Assembly: GCF_019703515.2 (NCBI RefSeq)
Contig: NC_059346.1
Span: 52,503,501 to 52,567,500 of the forward strand
Length of the DNA: 64,000 bases
From: Myxocyprinus asiaticus
Lineage: Eukaryota; Chordata; Actinopteri; Cypriniformes; Catostomidae
Reading direction: 5' to 3'
The translations under genes and the position numbers were made by a program. Below, piece after piece: positions 1 to 10,987 of this stretch; position 1 is the stretch's first letter; each line of letters opens with the position of its first letter. The notes under the pieces were generated by a model. It was not told the origin of the DNA. It was given only the letters and a program-made list of their open reading frames with translations, and searched no databases.

Positions 1-812
1 ATTTTGCTCATCCAAAAAATTATGCTTTTGAGTACGTAGCCTAGAAAATAACTGTTTTAGACTAGTTATGCCATTTTTTTAATCTGCCGATCAAGAAGGC
101 TATTTTCAACGAGGTGCCGACTGCTTAACGAGTTAAACTATCTTTTATTCTGTGTGCACGTCATGTTTAGAATACATTAGGTTTATTGCAGGCTACATCA
201 CAGGCCTATTTTTTCTATCCTATAGCTACTTTTTTCTTTCTTTTATTATATCGTAACTGTAATTGGTTGACGTTCTTTACCGAACAGCTGTCATATTAGA
301 TCAATGGTTAATGCACGACTGTACGTCGTGAAATACGCACAACTTTTCAGCGCATTTTTTTTCTCTCTCATAGATTTGGCTTAGTCTACCTGTTAATTAT
401 TTTCAACAATGTCCTGACTGTTTTAATATGTTAAGTAACTTTTACTTGGTGATTTCTGTTTAGAACAGGCTTTTACAGTTGTTCCGTTGATCCTGCACTA
501 TTCATTCAATTGTTTTCAATAAATATGTCTATTAAATTCGCTAATGTTGATTCAGTGAATATGCATCATGTTCTATATTTAACATACAATGATCATAATT
601 CAAGACGAGCACGTCACAGATAAATACCCCTTTTCAGTGGAATTTAGCATCGGATTTGGAATAGATTAAGTATTTTAAATGGGTCGCATAAACACATTTT
701 TTTTTTTTTTTTTTTTTTTTTTTACTGTTTTCTGAAGGTTGGTTTCTCTGTAGACTAGTCGGTTACAAAACTTCCATTTAAACGACAGTCAAATTAGTCG
801 TAGCGCACATCC
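1..812. other. AT-rich intergenic sequence, no gene seen
   Basis: I see no coding region or recognisable repeat here. The only structure is a run of 27 T at 697-723, which could be the tail of an old minus-strand retroposon. The sequence after it leads directly into the Tc1-like remnant. Confidence 0.5.
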
Positions 813-1400
813 TTAATTGTAACCGGGCTTTTTTTGGCATTGGCTTCTTTCTGGCAACTCGACCATGCAGCTCAATTTGTTCAAGTATCGTCGTTTTGTG
901 CTCCTTGAAACAACCACACCATCTTTTTCCAGAGCAGCCTGTATTTCTCCTGAGGTTACCTGTGGGTTTTTCTTTGTATCCCGAACAATTCTTCTGGCAG
1001 TTGTGGCTGAAATCTTTCTTGGTCTACCTGACCTTGGCTTGGTATCAAGAGATCCCCGAATTTTCCACTTCTTAATAAGTGATTGAACAGTACTGACTGG
1101 AATTTTCAAGGCTTTGGATATCTTTTGATATCCTTTTCCATCTTTATAAAGTTCCATTACCTTGTTACGCAGGTCTTTTGACAGTTCTTTTCTGCTCCCC
1201 ATGGCTCAGTATCTAGCCTGCTCAGTGCATCCACGTGAGAGCTAACAAACTCATTGACTATTTATACACAGACTCTAAATGCAATTTAAATCCTTAAATA
1301 AAAGACAGTTTTTTTTTTTTGCATGATCAGTCATATTTTCAAAATCAATGCCAAAATTTCACAATTTCTGCCAGGGTATGAAAACTTTTGAGCACAACTG
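813..1400 (-). mobile_element. Tc1-like transposon remnant, transposase N-terminus and one terminal repeat
   Basis: The minus strand encodes about 129 residues from ATG at 1202, beginning MGSRKELSKDLRNKVMELY. This is the paired-like helix-turn-helix DNA-binding part of a Tc1 transposase. It includes the linker RSGRPRKISATTARRIVRDTK, which resembles the GRPR-type AT-hook between the two helix-turn-helix units. The catalytic DDE domain is absent, so the element is truncated. Its surviving outer end is at 1400, reading inward CAGTTGTGCTCAAAAGTTTT on the minus strand, followed by the expected TA target at 1401-1402. It cannot mobilise itself. Confidence 0.8.
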
Positions 1401-1402
1401 TA

Positions 1403-2119
1403 TACAGTAGTCTGCACGTGCTGCACTCCTCAAGCTTAATGTGCACTCTGCTGTCTGTAATCTATTACAAATACAAATCACACATTACGCTTATGCTTAT
1501 GAGGTGTTATTGAGATTCATCCTAAATGGACTTACACAGGACACCTTCATGTGCCTGTCTGGATTTAAATGTTTTTCTACATAAACGTGCACAGACAGAC
1601 ATCTTTGACCGCTTGATACATATATCGGCCGCTTTTAAAAGACGCGGTGTCAAGTTACAACTCTGAAGAGAAGAAGCTCTCTCTCATCCAGCTGAGCACA
1701 AATGCGTCACGGACACGTCTGTGCACCCATCTGTGCTATTTTTAATTGTTGGTGTATGAAAACATGATAGAATGATACTGGAAACTGGATGTGGATGTGT
1801 CTTCAGTGTATTTTAGAGTCGACTGAATGTTCGGTTCATATCATACCAGTCATAATACTCATTCAAGCTTTGCACAGGAACAGTTATTGAAGGAAGGGGC
1901 AGTTAAAACATGCGGTCGCAAAAACCGTGTAAACAATTTAATTCATGAACACTTCATATGTCATGACTGTGTGATAGTTTATGGTGCTGAAATCCTGTTT
2001 ACACTGGGCGTGTTTACACAAAATTTCTAAACCTTTTATTTGTATTATTGGCAGTAGTAGCACCACCGTGTGCAATGCAAAATGGAACGGGACACCTGTT
2101 TACTGTTACAAAACGACGC
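1403..2119. other. Intergenic, with a probable degraded MITE at about 1520-1720
   Basis: The stretch at about 1560-1690 resembles 63530-63660 (shared blocks around CATCTTTGAC and GTGTCAAGTTA versus GATGTCTTTGAC and CGTGGCAAGTTA). This suggests two copies of one short non-autonomous element. No coding region is recognised. The short open frame at 1827-2030 has no family signature. Confidence 0.35.
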
Positions 2120-2127
2120 ACCACAAC

Positions 2128-3828
2128 TAGGGTTGCAGCGGTATACCGGTTTCACGGTATACCACGGTATGAAAATTGACGGTTATCATACCATGTACAT
2201 TTGCTTATCTACAGTATTGAAAAAAATGCAACCAGACGGAGAATCTCACCTGCGCATGCGCATCTCCTTTCCTCCTCAACTGTCTGTCAGACTCGTCAAC
2301 TTGCCCCACACACACACGTGCAGCAGAGAAAATGTCAGAGAGAAGCGAGGCGAGGGGGTCTGACATAAGTGAGTGTGTGTGTGAGTTATAGCAGTGTTTC
2401 TCAACTGGTGGGTCGCGACCCAAAAGTGGGTCACTGGTCTATTCGGACTAGGTCATGGACAGCAGGGAAAGAACAATGACATGGTTCTCCCGTTGAAGAT
2501 ATTTCGGCAGCCGTCCAAGTGATAGCCTATTTAGGACTGCCGAGGCAGATTTAATGATAATCTTGCAATCAGCTTAAGGCTTCTCATCTGCACTTTCGCA
2601 CAAGTGTAACGGAACCAGCTCGCGATATGCTCTTCTCTCTGGTGCGCGCGTGCAACAACCGGGCTTCCCTCGATATTGCGGAGCGCAGACCTCAAAACTG
2701 ATGTGACCAATTTAAATTTTAGTGAGACTTTTCTAGTTTAAAGTGTTACGGAGGAAGTCAAGTCAAACCCATCAAACAGGCAGCCACATGAGTAAAAGTA
2801 ACTTATGTTTTGACAAAATGTTACAGTTATATAAATATAGTTTCATATGAAATAATCTAAAGGTAGAATCTATTTGACCTCATTTTATATCAACAGTGGC
2901 AGATGTAGTTAAAGTTTCAAAATGTGTTTCAGCTAGTACTAATTTTTTCATAAATACTATAATTTATTATTATTATTACTATTATTTAAGACTGACCTAA
3001 CCAAGGTAATGAGGAGCCATTCCTCCTGTGTAATATGTTCTGTTTGAATTATGTTTGAAATTAGAAACTAACGGGATAATAATGGGCTCATGTAAGTAAA
3101 TATGCTCTTCAATTTTTAAAAGGGGGGAGAGAAAACTTTCTGTCGCTTTTGCTGTTGATGTCAACAACAAAAATAATGTCACTTGATGCATGTCCTTGTA
3201 CTTGAAAACCATGAACAAAACTATGCAACATAAAAGGAAATGCGACCCAGTATAAATTAAATACAGGTTATGTTTTTACTATGGTGGGTCGCCACTTGAT
3301 TTCCGATGTAAAATCTGGTCCCGAAGCAAAACTAGTTGAGAACCAGTGAGTTAAAGGTACAGAGAGGAGCAGTCTGGCTGCGCTGTCGCGCACCTACAGT
3401 ATATGTTAATTGTTAATAATCATAGGACATTACTTTAAAGCTCACACAGCTGATGATATTTTTCATTTAGTAGTTAAACATGCTAACATGTAAACTAACA
3501 TGCTTTAGTTATATAACATGTTATAGTTACATGTTATTTTTTTTATCATGTTTATAATTCAGTTAGCTTTCTTATTTATTATATTTATTTTCAAAAGGGA
3601 GACTTTTTTTTTTTTTACACATACTTACATAAAAAAAAAAAAAAAAATGGTTTCAAGTTTCAATTATAATAAAGCGTTTGTTCAACCAAAAAAAAAAATA
3701 ATAATAATCAAGTTTTCACTCCTTTAAGGGTCACTGTAACTGATAATAATAATTGTGTAATACCATATACCGTGATATTTTCTGAGACGGTTATTGTACT
3801 GTGAAAATCTCATACCACTGCAACCCTA
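2128..3828. mobile_element. Non-autonomous hAT-like element (outer), split by a second element
   Basis: The ends are inverted: TAGGGTTGCAGCGGTATACC at 2128 and a matching ...CCACTGCAACCCTA ending at 3828. An exact 8-bp direct repeat ACCACAAC flanks it (2120-2127 and 3829-3836), the hallmark of hAT insertion. No transposase is visible. Removing the inner insertion and one copy of its duplication leaves about 736 bp. Both GGTATACCG-rich ends are internally near-palindromic. Confidence 0.85.
2392..3348. mobile_element. Non-autonomous hAT-like element nested inside the 2128-3828 element
   Basis: It begins CAGTGTTTCTCAACTGGTGG and ends ...AGTTGAGAACCAGTG. An 8-bp flanking repeat with one mismatch (AGTTATAG at 2384-2391, AGTTAAAG at 3349-3356) marks the insertion. 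The sequence just inside both ends carries GGGTCGC-type motifs common in fish hAT non-autonomous elements. It is 957 bp long with no convincing transposase frame. Confidence 0.8.
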
Positions 3829-3836
3829 ACCACAAC

Positions 3837-5400
3837 GGACGCTTCGATGGAAGACAGCATCATTGATTATAATGGGTTCTATTGCTTTTGATGCAACTCT
3901 CGCGTCCGGTGTAAACAGGGTGTGAGTATTAACAGTTGTGCTTGAAATGAACAGTTTAATATATTCGGATGCAATGTGTTGGATGTGTAAACCCTGACAT
4001 TTAGTTTTATAATGTTGTGGAGCTGGTCCATTGTCTTACGACTGAGTTTCAAAAATGGCTGTATTTGAGGGGCTGCACGGTGTTAGCCAATCATAACAGT
4101 GAGTGTTGAAGTTTTAAGGAGGCGCTTAGGCCAAAACCGAGCGTTTTAGACAGAGGGCTAAAAACAGGGTGGAAAATGATCATTTATTACTAAATTATGA
4201 ATGTTTTAATGCAAAAAAAAAAACTTTAATAACATTATCAGTGGATCTCAGGGAAGATAACAAAACGATATATATATATATATATATTTAAAAAAAAGAG
4301 CATTTCATGACCTTTTAATAAATTCATCTGATCCCAAATATGTCAAATTCCCTTACATTCCACGTTTATTATTTAATTCTGTTTTATGACTGGATTCAGC
4401 AATTCCGTCCGTGCTTTCCGCATTGCGGAATATCATAGGGCCCTAGATTTGTATGGACTACTTTTTAGTTTGATGCTTTTTTTTTTCCCCCGAGCTTGAC
4501 AGCCCCAGTCCCCATCCACTTTCATTGTAATGAAAACAGCAGCTAGGATATTCTTCAAAACATCTTTTTTGTTCCACGGAAGACATATAAACCATACAGG
4601 TCTGGAACAACATGAGGTTGAGTATATGATGACAAAATCTTTTCTTTTAAATGTTGGGCTTTAAATTATGTTTGATGCACTCTCTCTCCCTACTGAGTTT
4701 ATCAGAGGTTCTCAACACAGTCAGTTGAGCTTCATATCAAACTCAAGTTGCTGAAAAGCAAATGAATTCTGATTCTAATAATCATGAATGACCTGCATTA
4801 CCAACAAGAATTCCTAACTATTTTAACATATTATACAGTTTATAGTACCGATGTGAATCTCTGAAACATAACTGAATCTCAGGACAATTTCACCAGACTC
4901 TTGAACTTATTTACAATGCGCAATCATCTGCTGCTGTCCACAATGATACACACATCATAACGTTTGTGAAGTCGCTATTTTATTTTTTGCTATACTGTAT
5001 TAATGTCTTTAACAGAGGTCACGCAAGAGTTCTCACGGGGGAAAATATTTCTAACATCACCGAGCTGCTAGAAGACATTTAAACTCACCCTTAAAACACG
5101 CAGCGAGTAGTCCACAAATTAGTTTCTTTGATATGGACTGCGCACCATCAGTTTTATGAGAGGAGAAATTTCATCTGATCTTTGCACTGTGACCACTGAC
5201 CAGCAGTAGATGCTCCGACCAATCATGTGACGTCACGAATAAGGTGTGAAGTCAACTGCAAAACTCAAATATAATTCACAATAAAAGTCCCGACGTCTCT
5301 GAGGGAACGGATCAGAGGAGGTTCTCGGTTGATCACTAAACTAATAATAAATAAATATACACACAAAATGTTTCTTACAATGTCTTAATATTATTAGTTA
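3837..5400. other. Intergenic repeat-derived DNA
   Basis: No gene is seen. A block at about 4000-4320 ends GAGCATTTCATGACC, and a similar GGGTCATGAAATGG motif occurs near 62925. This suggests a shared short DNA element. About 4500-4650 carries GGAACAACATGAGGTTGAG, the terminal motif of a common fish MITE that also appears near 54117. A short TA microsatellite lies at 4269-4287. Confidence 0.4.
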
Positions 5401-5405
5401 GTCAA

Positions 5406-5682
5406 TATTCCGGGTTCAGTACAAGCTGAGCTCAGTCAACAGCATTTGGAGCATAATGTCACAATGCACCACAAAAAATTATGTCCCGCTTTGTTTTTTT
5501 AAACAGAAATAAAAGTGAATGGGGCCAGTCAGTTAACACTGTTTGTAAGTGCTTTACTGTAACCACTATTTTTTTTTTTTTTTTTTAACAAAGGCGGGAC
5601 GAGTTTAAATTATTTTTTGTGGAAATTTACAATATGCCACAAAAGCTGTTAATTGAGCCTAACTTGTATTAAACCCGGAATC
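5406..5682. mobile_element. Short inverted-repeat element (MITE) with ATTCCGGGTT termini
   Basis: The left end ATTCCGGGTTCAGTACAAGC and the right end CTTGTATTAAACCCGGAAT form imperfect terminal inverted repeats of about 38 bp. A homopolymer-rich centre lies between them. A longer relative starts at about 19709 with the same left end. No coding capacity is seen. Confidence 0.7.
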
Positions 5683-6261
5683 TTTTTTTAAATCGTTACA
5701 AAATACAGAATTAAAGCCTGCTTGCATTTGTAATATGATCGAATAACTTCTCCATAAAATAAAATTAAAGAAATAAAATAAAAATAATAAAAAAAAAAAA
5801 ACTTCTCTATCAGCATTCTCCACCAATCCTTCATATACATCAACCAAGAAAGAGGATAGTATTTGGGAGATTGTCCATTATATTCAATAAAAAAATAAAA
5901 AAATAGAGAGAGAAAATTTAAAGACAACTACTATTTTGAAAGACTTCCGTCGCTTTTTGTGGCATATTCACTTTGAGGTTTCACGTGGTATGACGCAATT
6001 AATTAGCACTTTCTCTGCTTCCGTTGCCACATGGCAAGTTGTTCAAGATGTTAGTGAAGTGTTTGATGTTTCACATATATTTTCAGACACATTATGTAGC
6101 AACAAATTAAAAACAAAACCATAAAAATAAGGTTTCGGGTTTTTAGACTACAATCTGAAAAGCGCTCTCTCTCACTCTATATATATTATTAGTATTTTTG
6201 TTATTTATATAAAATGTTTTATTCCAGGAGTAGTTTTATTAATGGATTTTCTGTTATTTAA
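5683..6261. other. AT-rich intergenic sequence
   Basis: No gene or family signature is recognised. Open frames here are by-products of A/T-rich sequence. Confidence 0.4.
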
Positions 6262-6537
6262 TTTTTTTTTCTTCTTCTTTTTTTTCTCCCTTTTTCACCC
6301 AATTTGGAATGCCCAATTCCCAATGTGCTTTTAAGTCCTCCTGGTCCTGTAGTGATTCACCTCAATCTGGGTGGTGGAGGACAAATCCCAGTTGCCTACG
6401 CGTCTGAGACCATCAACCTGTGCATCTTATCAGGTGGCTTGTTGAGCACGTTGCTCACAGCATCCACACACAACTCACCACGCGCCCCACCGAGAACGAA
6501 CCACATTATAGCGATCACAGGAGGTTACCCCATTTGA
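6262..6537 (-). repeat. tRNA-derived SINE copy A, 5' truncated
   Basis: On the minus strand this reads the same body as copies at 27395-27800 and 52285-52590. Shared landmarks are a GACGGTCTCAGACGC-like block, a GTGAATCACTAC-like block and the 3' end AATTGGGCATTCCAAATTGG followed by a purine-rich tail (the pyrimidine run at 6262-6300 on the plus strand). The tRNA-like head is missing. Confidence 0.7.
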
Positions 6538-7743
6538 CCCTGTGATCTCTCATTTATATACTTAATAGATCTCGTAATAGAATATGGAAGTAAAATGGGC
6601 AAGTACTGTAATCATTTTCAATTCTTTGTCTTATGGTTTGAGCAGGGGCGTAGCACAAAATTTTGGGCCCTGGGCATAGAACTATTTTAGGGCCCCCTGA
6701 CCAATTTGGGTTTGTGGTGGGGGATAAAATCCAGTATAAACATTTAAGATGGATATTTAACAGTGCTATTTCACACATTTTTATTTTCAAACGCAAATAT
6801 TATTTGAATCAAGCTAAATATTATATAAAAAAGCCTACTAAAAAATAAATTATACAAGTGTAAATTAGTTTTCTTTTTGGCAAAGTCACCATCACATTTC
6901 TGAAATGAGATGAGTGCCAGGTTGTTCGGTCTATCCTGAGACATTTCTGCTCTTGGGTAGTTTTCGAAAGTCTTAACTGTTTAACTGATATTTACACAGG
7001 GTGCAAAATTAACTTAAAATTAGGGCTGGCCTGGGTGTTGTGACAGGTTTCCAGATTCTAGGTATATTTTGTTACAATTTCCATTTAACTTAAATATAAA
7101 ATAATTATTATGTATTTATAATTATATAAATATATAATTATGTCTCAGCTCATGTTGTTAATTATGAAGGGACCTTCTAGGTAACCTTTTTGGTACAATT
7201 TGAAAATATTACTTTTACAAATTATATTTTGTCAGTTTTTCATCATATTTGTTGCATTTTAGCTTTTGAAACATTGTAAAATTCATTATATTTCATCAAT
7301 AAATGTCTTGAAACTGCATTTATTATTTTGCACATGTATTTGTTGCATGTTTATTGTTTACATGCATAAATTGTCATTTTATTAAGCAAGCTTCTGATTT
7401 TTATTTGCTGTTAAATGAAAAGCATGTAATGATGCAGTTGCTAATAATGTTAACTACCACCTGGTAAATATTTCCCTTTTATTTTATCACCAAATTTGGC
7501 ACGTGCTAGGTGTTAATTTTGGACCATGTTTACATGAATATCAAACAAATATTCACCTAAGTAGCTACACATTAATGGAGTAAGCAAATGACATCATGAT
7601 GTGTACTCAGTTTGGACCGCACACCGCTGATGAACCAGGGGGGTCACTAACATGGGAGGAGACAAGGCAGATATAGGGGAGCTCCTCATTTTTACAGGTG
7701 GAAAACAGAGATTTGCTTTGTTTTATTCCAACCAATAGAATAT

Positions 7744-7746
<3 letters not shown>

Positions 7747-7806
<60 letters not shown>
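7747..7806. repeat. (TA)n microsatellite
   Basis: About 60 bp of uninterrupted TA dinucleotides lie inside the 6643-8214 element. Confidence 0.95.
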
Positions 7807-7811
<5 letters not shown>

Positions 7812-7867
7812 AATGATAAAATAATGGAATATCAATGAAGCCTTTCTGTGGGCCCCCCTCCAGTGAA

Positions 7868-8178
7868 CAGTGTTGCCAACTTAGCGACTTTGTCGCTAGA
7901 TTTAGCGACTTTTCAGACCTCTTTAGTGACTTTTATTCAAAAGCGCCTAGCGACAAATCTGGCGACTTTTTGTGATTGATAGATATAGGGAATTAATAGG
8001 GTATTACAGTATGTACGGTAAGCACAGAGAAGCAAACACATGTAAAGGGCGGACACCATGAAAAATGCAAATGAGACGTCACGAATATGCTAATTAGCGT
8101 ATGACGTCATCTAGCAACATTTAGCAACTTTTCGAGCAGGCTTTAGCTATTTTCCATTGAAACTAGTTGGCAACACTG
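7868..8178. mobile_element. Small non-autonomous hAT-like element nested in the 6643-8214 element
   Basis: The terminal inverted repeats are CAGTGTTGCCAACTTAG and ...CTAGTTGGCAACACTG. An exact 8-bp target duplication CCAGTGAA lies at 7860-7867 and 8179-8186. The body is rich in TAGCGACTTT-type repeats. It is 311 bp long and non-coding. Confidence 0.88.
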
Positions 8179-8479
8179 CCAGTGAAGGCCCGTTACTCAG
8201 GTCCATCGCCCCTGTGTATGAGTGCCTGTGAAAAAAAGGCCAAAGCAGGTCTAATTTTAGGTTTTGAAATTCATTGTGATGGCAGAAACCATTATAGCTC
8301 ATTTGTGGCACATAGCATTGGTCATTTCCAATTACAATTGTAATGAAAACCTATAAACAACCAGCTCTCTGATATAAGCATTAAGTAGATAAGAGTTAAA
8401 TATATCCACTAATTGACCAGCACTGTCCAGAGAGACTGGTCTAGAGATTTCTAATTGAAAATGAATGGCGCAATTGATT

Positions 8480-9041
8480 AATGTGTACAACAAGACATTT
8501 ATTACTTTTTTCTTCAGAATGGAATGTCACCTACATATACAGAACAAGAGCACAGGAAGGAATTGTGGAGCAAATTTAATAGCTATTACTACATTAAGAT
8601 GCCAATTATGAGCTTAGTCACAAAAAATTATATATTGTATGCATCGATTAGATAAAACAATAACATCTGATTACTTATAAATTAACAACATACAGTAGCA
8701 TCAAGATATAGACACTCACACAAACACAATGTATTACTCACAAAGAAAGAAACTCACTCTGATAAACTCGATAATACAACAGTTAACTAAGATCACAGAG
8801 ACAAAGACTTTTACTGGACCATACCAATGATTTACAAGCAAAAAATGCAGAAAACAATTAAAATGTACATGCGCCATTAATTACTGGTCAGAGGATGGTA
8901 TCATAATCTGTGTGTATATGCTGGAATCCAGCCATTTATCATCAGGTATTAATATTGTAATGTGTTATGTCCAGTGGCAGTCTTTGTCTCAGTGCTTTGT
9001 GGGCATTTAAGGATTGTAATGGATGTGCCGATTGGACGTGT
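8480..9041 (-). other. atp6v1g1: Probable 3' UTR of atp6v1g1 and downstream flank
   Basis: This is the sequence after the atp6v1g1 stop codon on the minus strand. It contains an AATAAA polyadenylation signal (TTTATT at 8498-8503 on the plus strand). The transcript end is inferred from that signal. The 8215-8480 stretch beyond it shows no feature. Confidence 0.5.
8498..8503 (-). terminator. atp6v1g1: AATAAA polyadenylation signal, atp6v1g1
   Basis: This is a canonical hexamer on the minus strand about 540 bp after the stop codon, in otherwise non-repetitive sequence. No closer canonical hexamer was noticed, but I did not scan for variant signals. Confidence 0.45.
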
Positions 9042-9215
9042 TTATCCAGCAACACGGTAGTTGGCGTGGATCTCTGGCTTAATGTCGCACACCATCTTTA
9101 GGAGGTTGGCAAGCACAGCCTCCTTGTTCTGTTGATAACTGTTCTGGATGCAGCTCATCTTATCTATGGTCTCCTTGTCCACCTCAACAGCTGAGTTTCC
9201 ATGGGATCCTAGGGC
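9042..9215 (-). CDS. atp6v1g1: V-type proton ATPase subunit G, exon 3 (C-terminal, with stop)
   Basis: On the minus strand an AG acceptor at 9217-9216 is followed by codons for ALGSHGNSAVEVDKE through the conserved C-terminal block VCDIKPEIHANYR and a TAA stop at 9044-9042. It supplies 57 residues. With exons 1 and 2 it gives 118 residues, the usual length for vertebrate subunit G1. Subunit G pairs with subunit E as a coiled-coil peripheral stalk holding the V1 catalytic head to the membrane sector. The KPEIHANYR ending is the G-family signature. The frame is intact across both splice junctions, so this looks like a working gene. Confidence 0.93.
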   Translation of the reverse strand, partial: ALGSHGNSAVEVDKETIDKMSCIQNSYQQNKEAVLANLLKMVCDIKPEIHANYRVAG

Positions 9216-9957
9216 CTAATGGACAATACAATGGGACATTAGCTTTAAAGGATAGCATATTTTCCCTTATCCTCAGTTGATCCAGAACTAATACTAATGG
9301 TAATGTATGAGTTACTTTTTTCAAATTACAGAATGGTGTTCAGGGTTTCATGGGTGCACACACCCCTAGGGCTTCATGACGGAAATGCATGGGGTTTATG
9401 AGATTGTTATAGAAATGTCAATGCAAAATTAAAGTGAAAAAACATAATTTTTTAAATGTATACAAAAATATAACTTTTTGTTGTCTTTAGTGTTTTTTTG
9501 TCAGATTGGTGTTGTCACCATTTTGTAAAAGCAATAAGTCACTCAAGGGTGTTTGTTTCAATAGGTATGCTCCCATAGTAAAAATCACTTTCACCCACAG
9601 AGTGGCACATTTGCTTTATTTTACTCTTATTTTCGAAACTAAAGTTATTAAATTAATTATATGTTGTATTTATTGTAATGTTACTGTTCTTAAAATCTCA
9701 GGGAGTACTTAACCTCGTGTAACCTCGCGTCCACATGCGTGGATGTTGTATTTTGGCTTCGCTATATGCAACACATACTTTAAATTAATTTAAACCAACT
9801 GAATACTGTTCACATCTAGACTTTCTTTTAAGGGTTAAACTTCTGGTGCATTGAGTCAAGTGACACAACAACATGACGCTGATTTCCGTGAAGTGTTTCT
9901 ACAAGAGCAGAGCCAGCAAATGTGCCTCTGGTAAGAAACCTCTTTTTTCATTAAAAC

Positions 9958-10624
9958 CTGCAATTTAAGATTTTACATCGATTCAGTTGGACCCCCTCTA
10001 GATTGTAGAGGCTTGGTCTTAAAGACACACACACCTGCTGGTGATGCCAATCAGAAGATAGAGACACAACCCATGTTTTTTGGTGGTGTGTTAAGATCCA
10101 AGAATTTTGGTTGAAGGTTCAGAGTTTTGTGTGTGACGTATTGGGCACTCCGATTTCATTTTGCCCCAGACTCTGTATTTTAGGCAATGGGGTGGTCATT
10201 AATATAAGGGATAAATGCATAAAAAATTGGGTCCTGGCCAGTGTTATGATCGGCAGACAGGTTATTCTTAGGGGAGGGTAGCGACATTCGAGGAAATGTC
10301 ATGTAGAAGGCTAGGCAACTTAGATTTATTTAACAGAAAAAATGGGGCTGCTATTTGGCCTTTTTGGAGGGCTCTCGGGGAGGGGCAGTGGAGAGAGAAG
10401 TGCAATTTTAAATGTGTATATCATCCAAAAAGGCCAAATAGCAGCCCCATTTTTTTATTAAATAAGTTGTGACCACAGGGATATTTGTTGAGGGTCAGAG
10501 TGGGATTTGGAGGGGGGAAAGGGAATAATGGGGGTTATAGTTGATTCTATGAATACATGTTTTGCTTTTCTGTTTCAAATGTGTGAATCAATAGAAAGTG
10601 TTAATCTGAAAGAAAAAAAAAAAA
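9958..10624 (+). mobile_element. 5'-truncated L1/Tx1-like LINE fragment (third copy of the family)
   Basis: It matches the 3' region of the two larger copies. It begins at TTTAAGATTTTACATCGATT (compare about 35934) and continues through the degenerate zinc-knuckle region. It ends GAATCAATAGAAAGTGTTAA with an A-rich tail at about 10611-10624. It lies antisense inside atp6v1g1 intron 2. Many stops and indels are present, so it is only a fossil. It contains an inverted duplication not present in the other copies. Confidence 0.85.
10337..10455. repeat. Perfect 32-bp inverted duplication with 55-bp loop
   Basis: Arm 10337-10368 is the exact reverse complement of arm 10424-10455. Similarity extends outward by about 10 bp more with small differences. 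Only the left arm is in the expected position for the LINE 3' region (compare 36360-36390), so the right arm is an added inverted copy. Confidence 0.92.
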
Positions 10625-10886
10625 ATCTTGCTATAAATGACTGAGCGACTTTAAAACGATCTAAACTGAAAGACTTTAATGGTCTCATATAAAATGTAAT
10701 AAATAGTAGAGGTTCTGAAATGATCGTAAAAAGACATCATTAAACCACCAATAACCAGGCACTTGTAACCATGAAAAATCTTTTCCTTAAAGCACTGAAC
10801 CAAAATGGTTTTGCCTAATAAACTGTAGACTCAAAGTACACATTTGGATAAACAATTATCCTTGAATCCACACAAATAAATCTCAC

Positions 10887-10987
10887 CGCAGCCTCTTTAG
10901 TCTTAAACTCCTTCTCCCTTTGCAGGCGGTACTGTTCGATCTCGGCCTGCGCCTCCTCCTTGGCCTGCTTCAGACGCCGATTCTTCC
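10887..10987 (-). CDS. atp6v1g1: V-type proton ATPase subunit G, exon 2
   Basis: This is a 101-nt exon on the minus strand with an AG acceptor just before 10987 and a GTGAG donor after 10887. It completes the split Arg codon from exon 1 and encodes KNRRLKQAKEEAQAEIEQYR and following residues to KTKEAA. This is the charged coiled-coil core that packs against subunit E, and it is the most conserved part of the family. Total coding length of exons 1 and 2 is 183 nt (61 codons), so exon 3 starts in phase 0. The residues fit subunit G1 better than brain G2 (for example KNRRLK rather than KARRLK). Confidence 0.95.

Larger units (their letters stand above)
6643..8214. mobile_element. Probable hAT-like element (outer) with CAGGGGCG ends
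   Basis: The left end is CAGGGGCGTAGC with GGGCCC nearby. The right end is CATCGCCCCTG, preceded by GGCCC. Flanking 8-mers GGTTTGAG (6635-6642) and TGTATGAG (8215-8222) agree at 6 of 8 positions, consistent with an aged hAT duplication. It contains a 60-bp TA repeat and a smaller nested element. No transposase frame is visible. Confidence 0.55.
9216..10886 (-). other. atp6v1g1: atp6v1g1 intron 2
   Basis: The intron has a GT donor (10886-10885) and an AG acceptor (9217-9216) on the minus strand. It contains a plus-strand LINE fragment at about 9958-10624. The 9216-9957 part shows no repeat I recognise. One exon-like plus-strand stretch at 9873-9930 is discussed as a finding. Confidence 0.85.

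Noticed and set aside
9506..9712. A 68-codon plus-strand frame in atp6v1g1 intron 2
   Set aside because: Low-complexity AT-rich sequence without motif or splice context.
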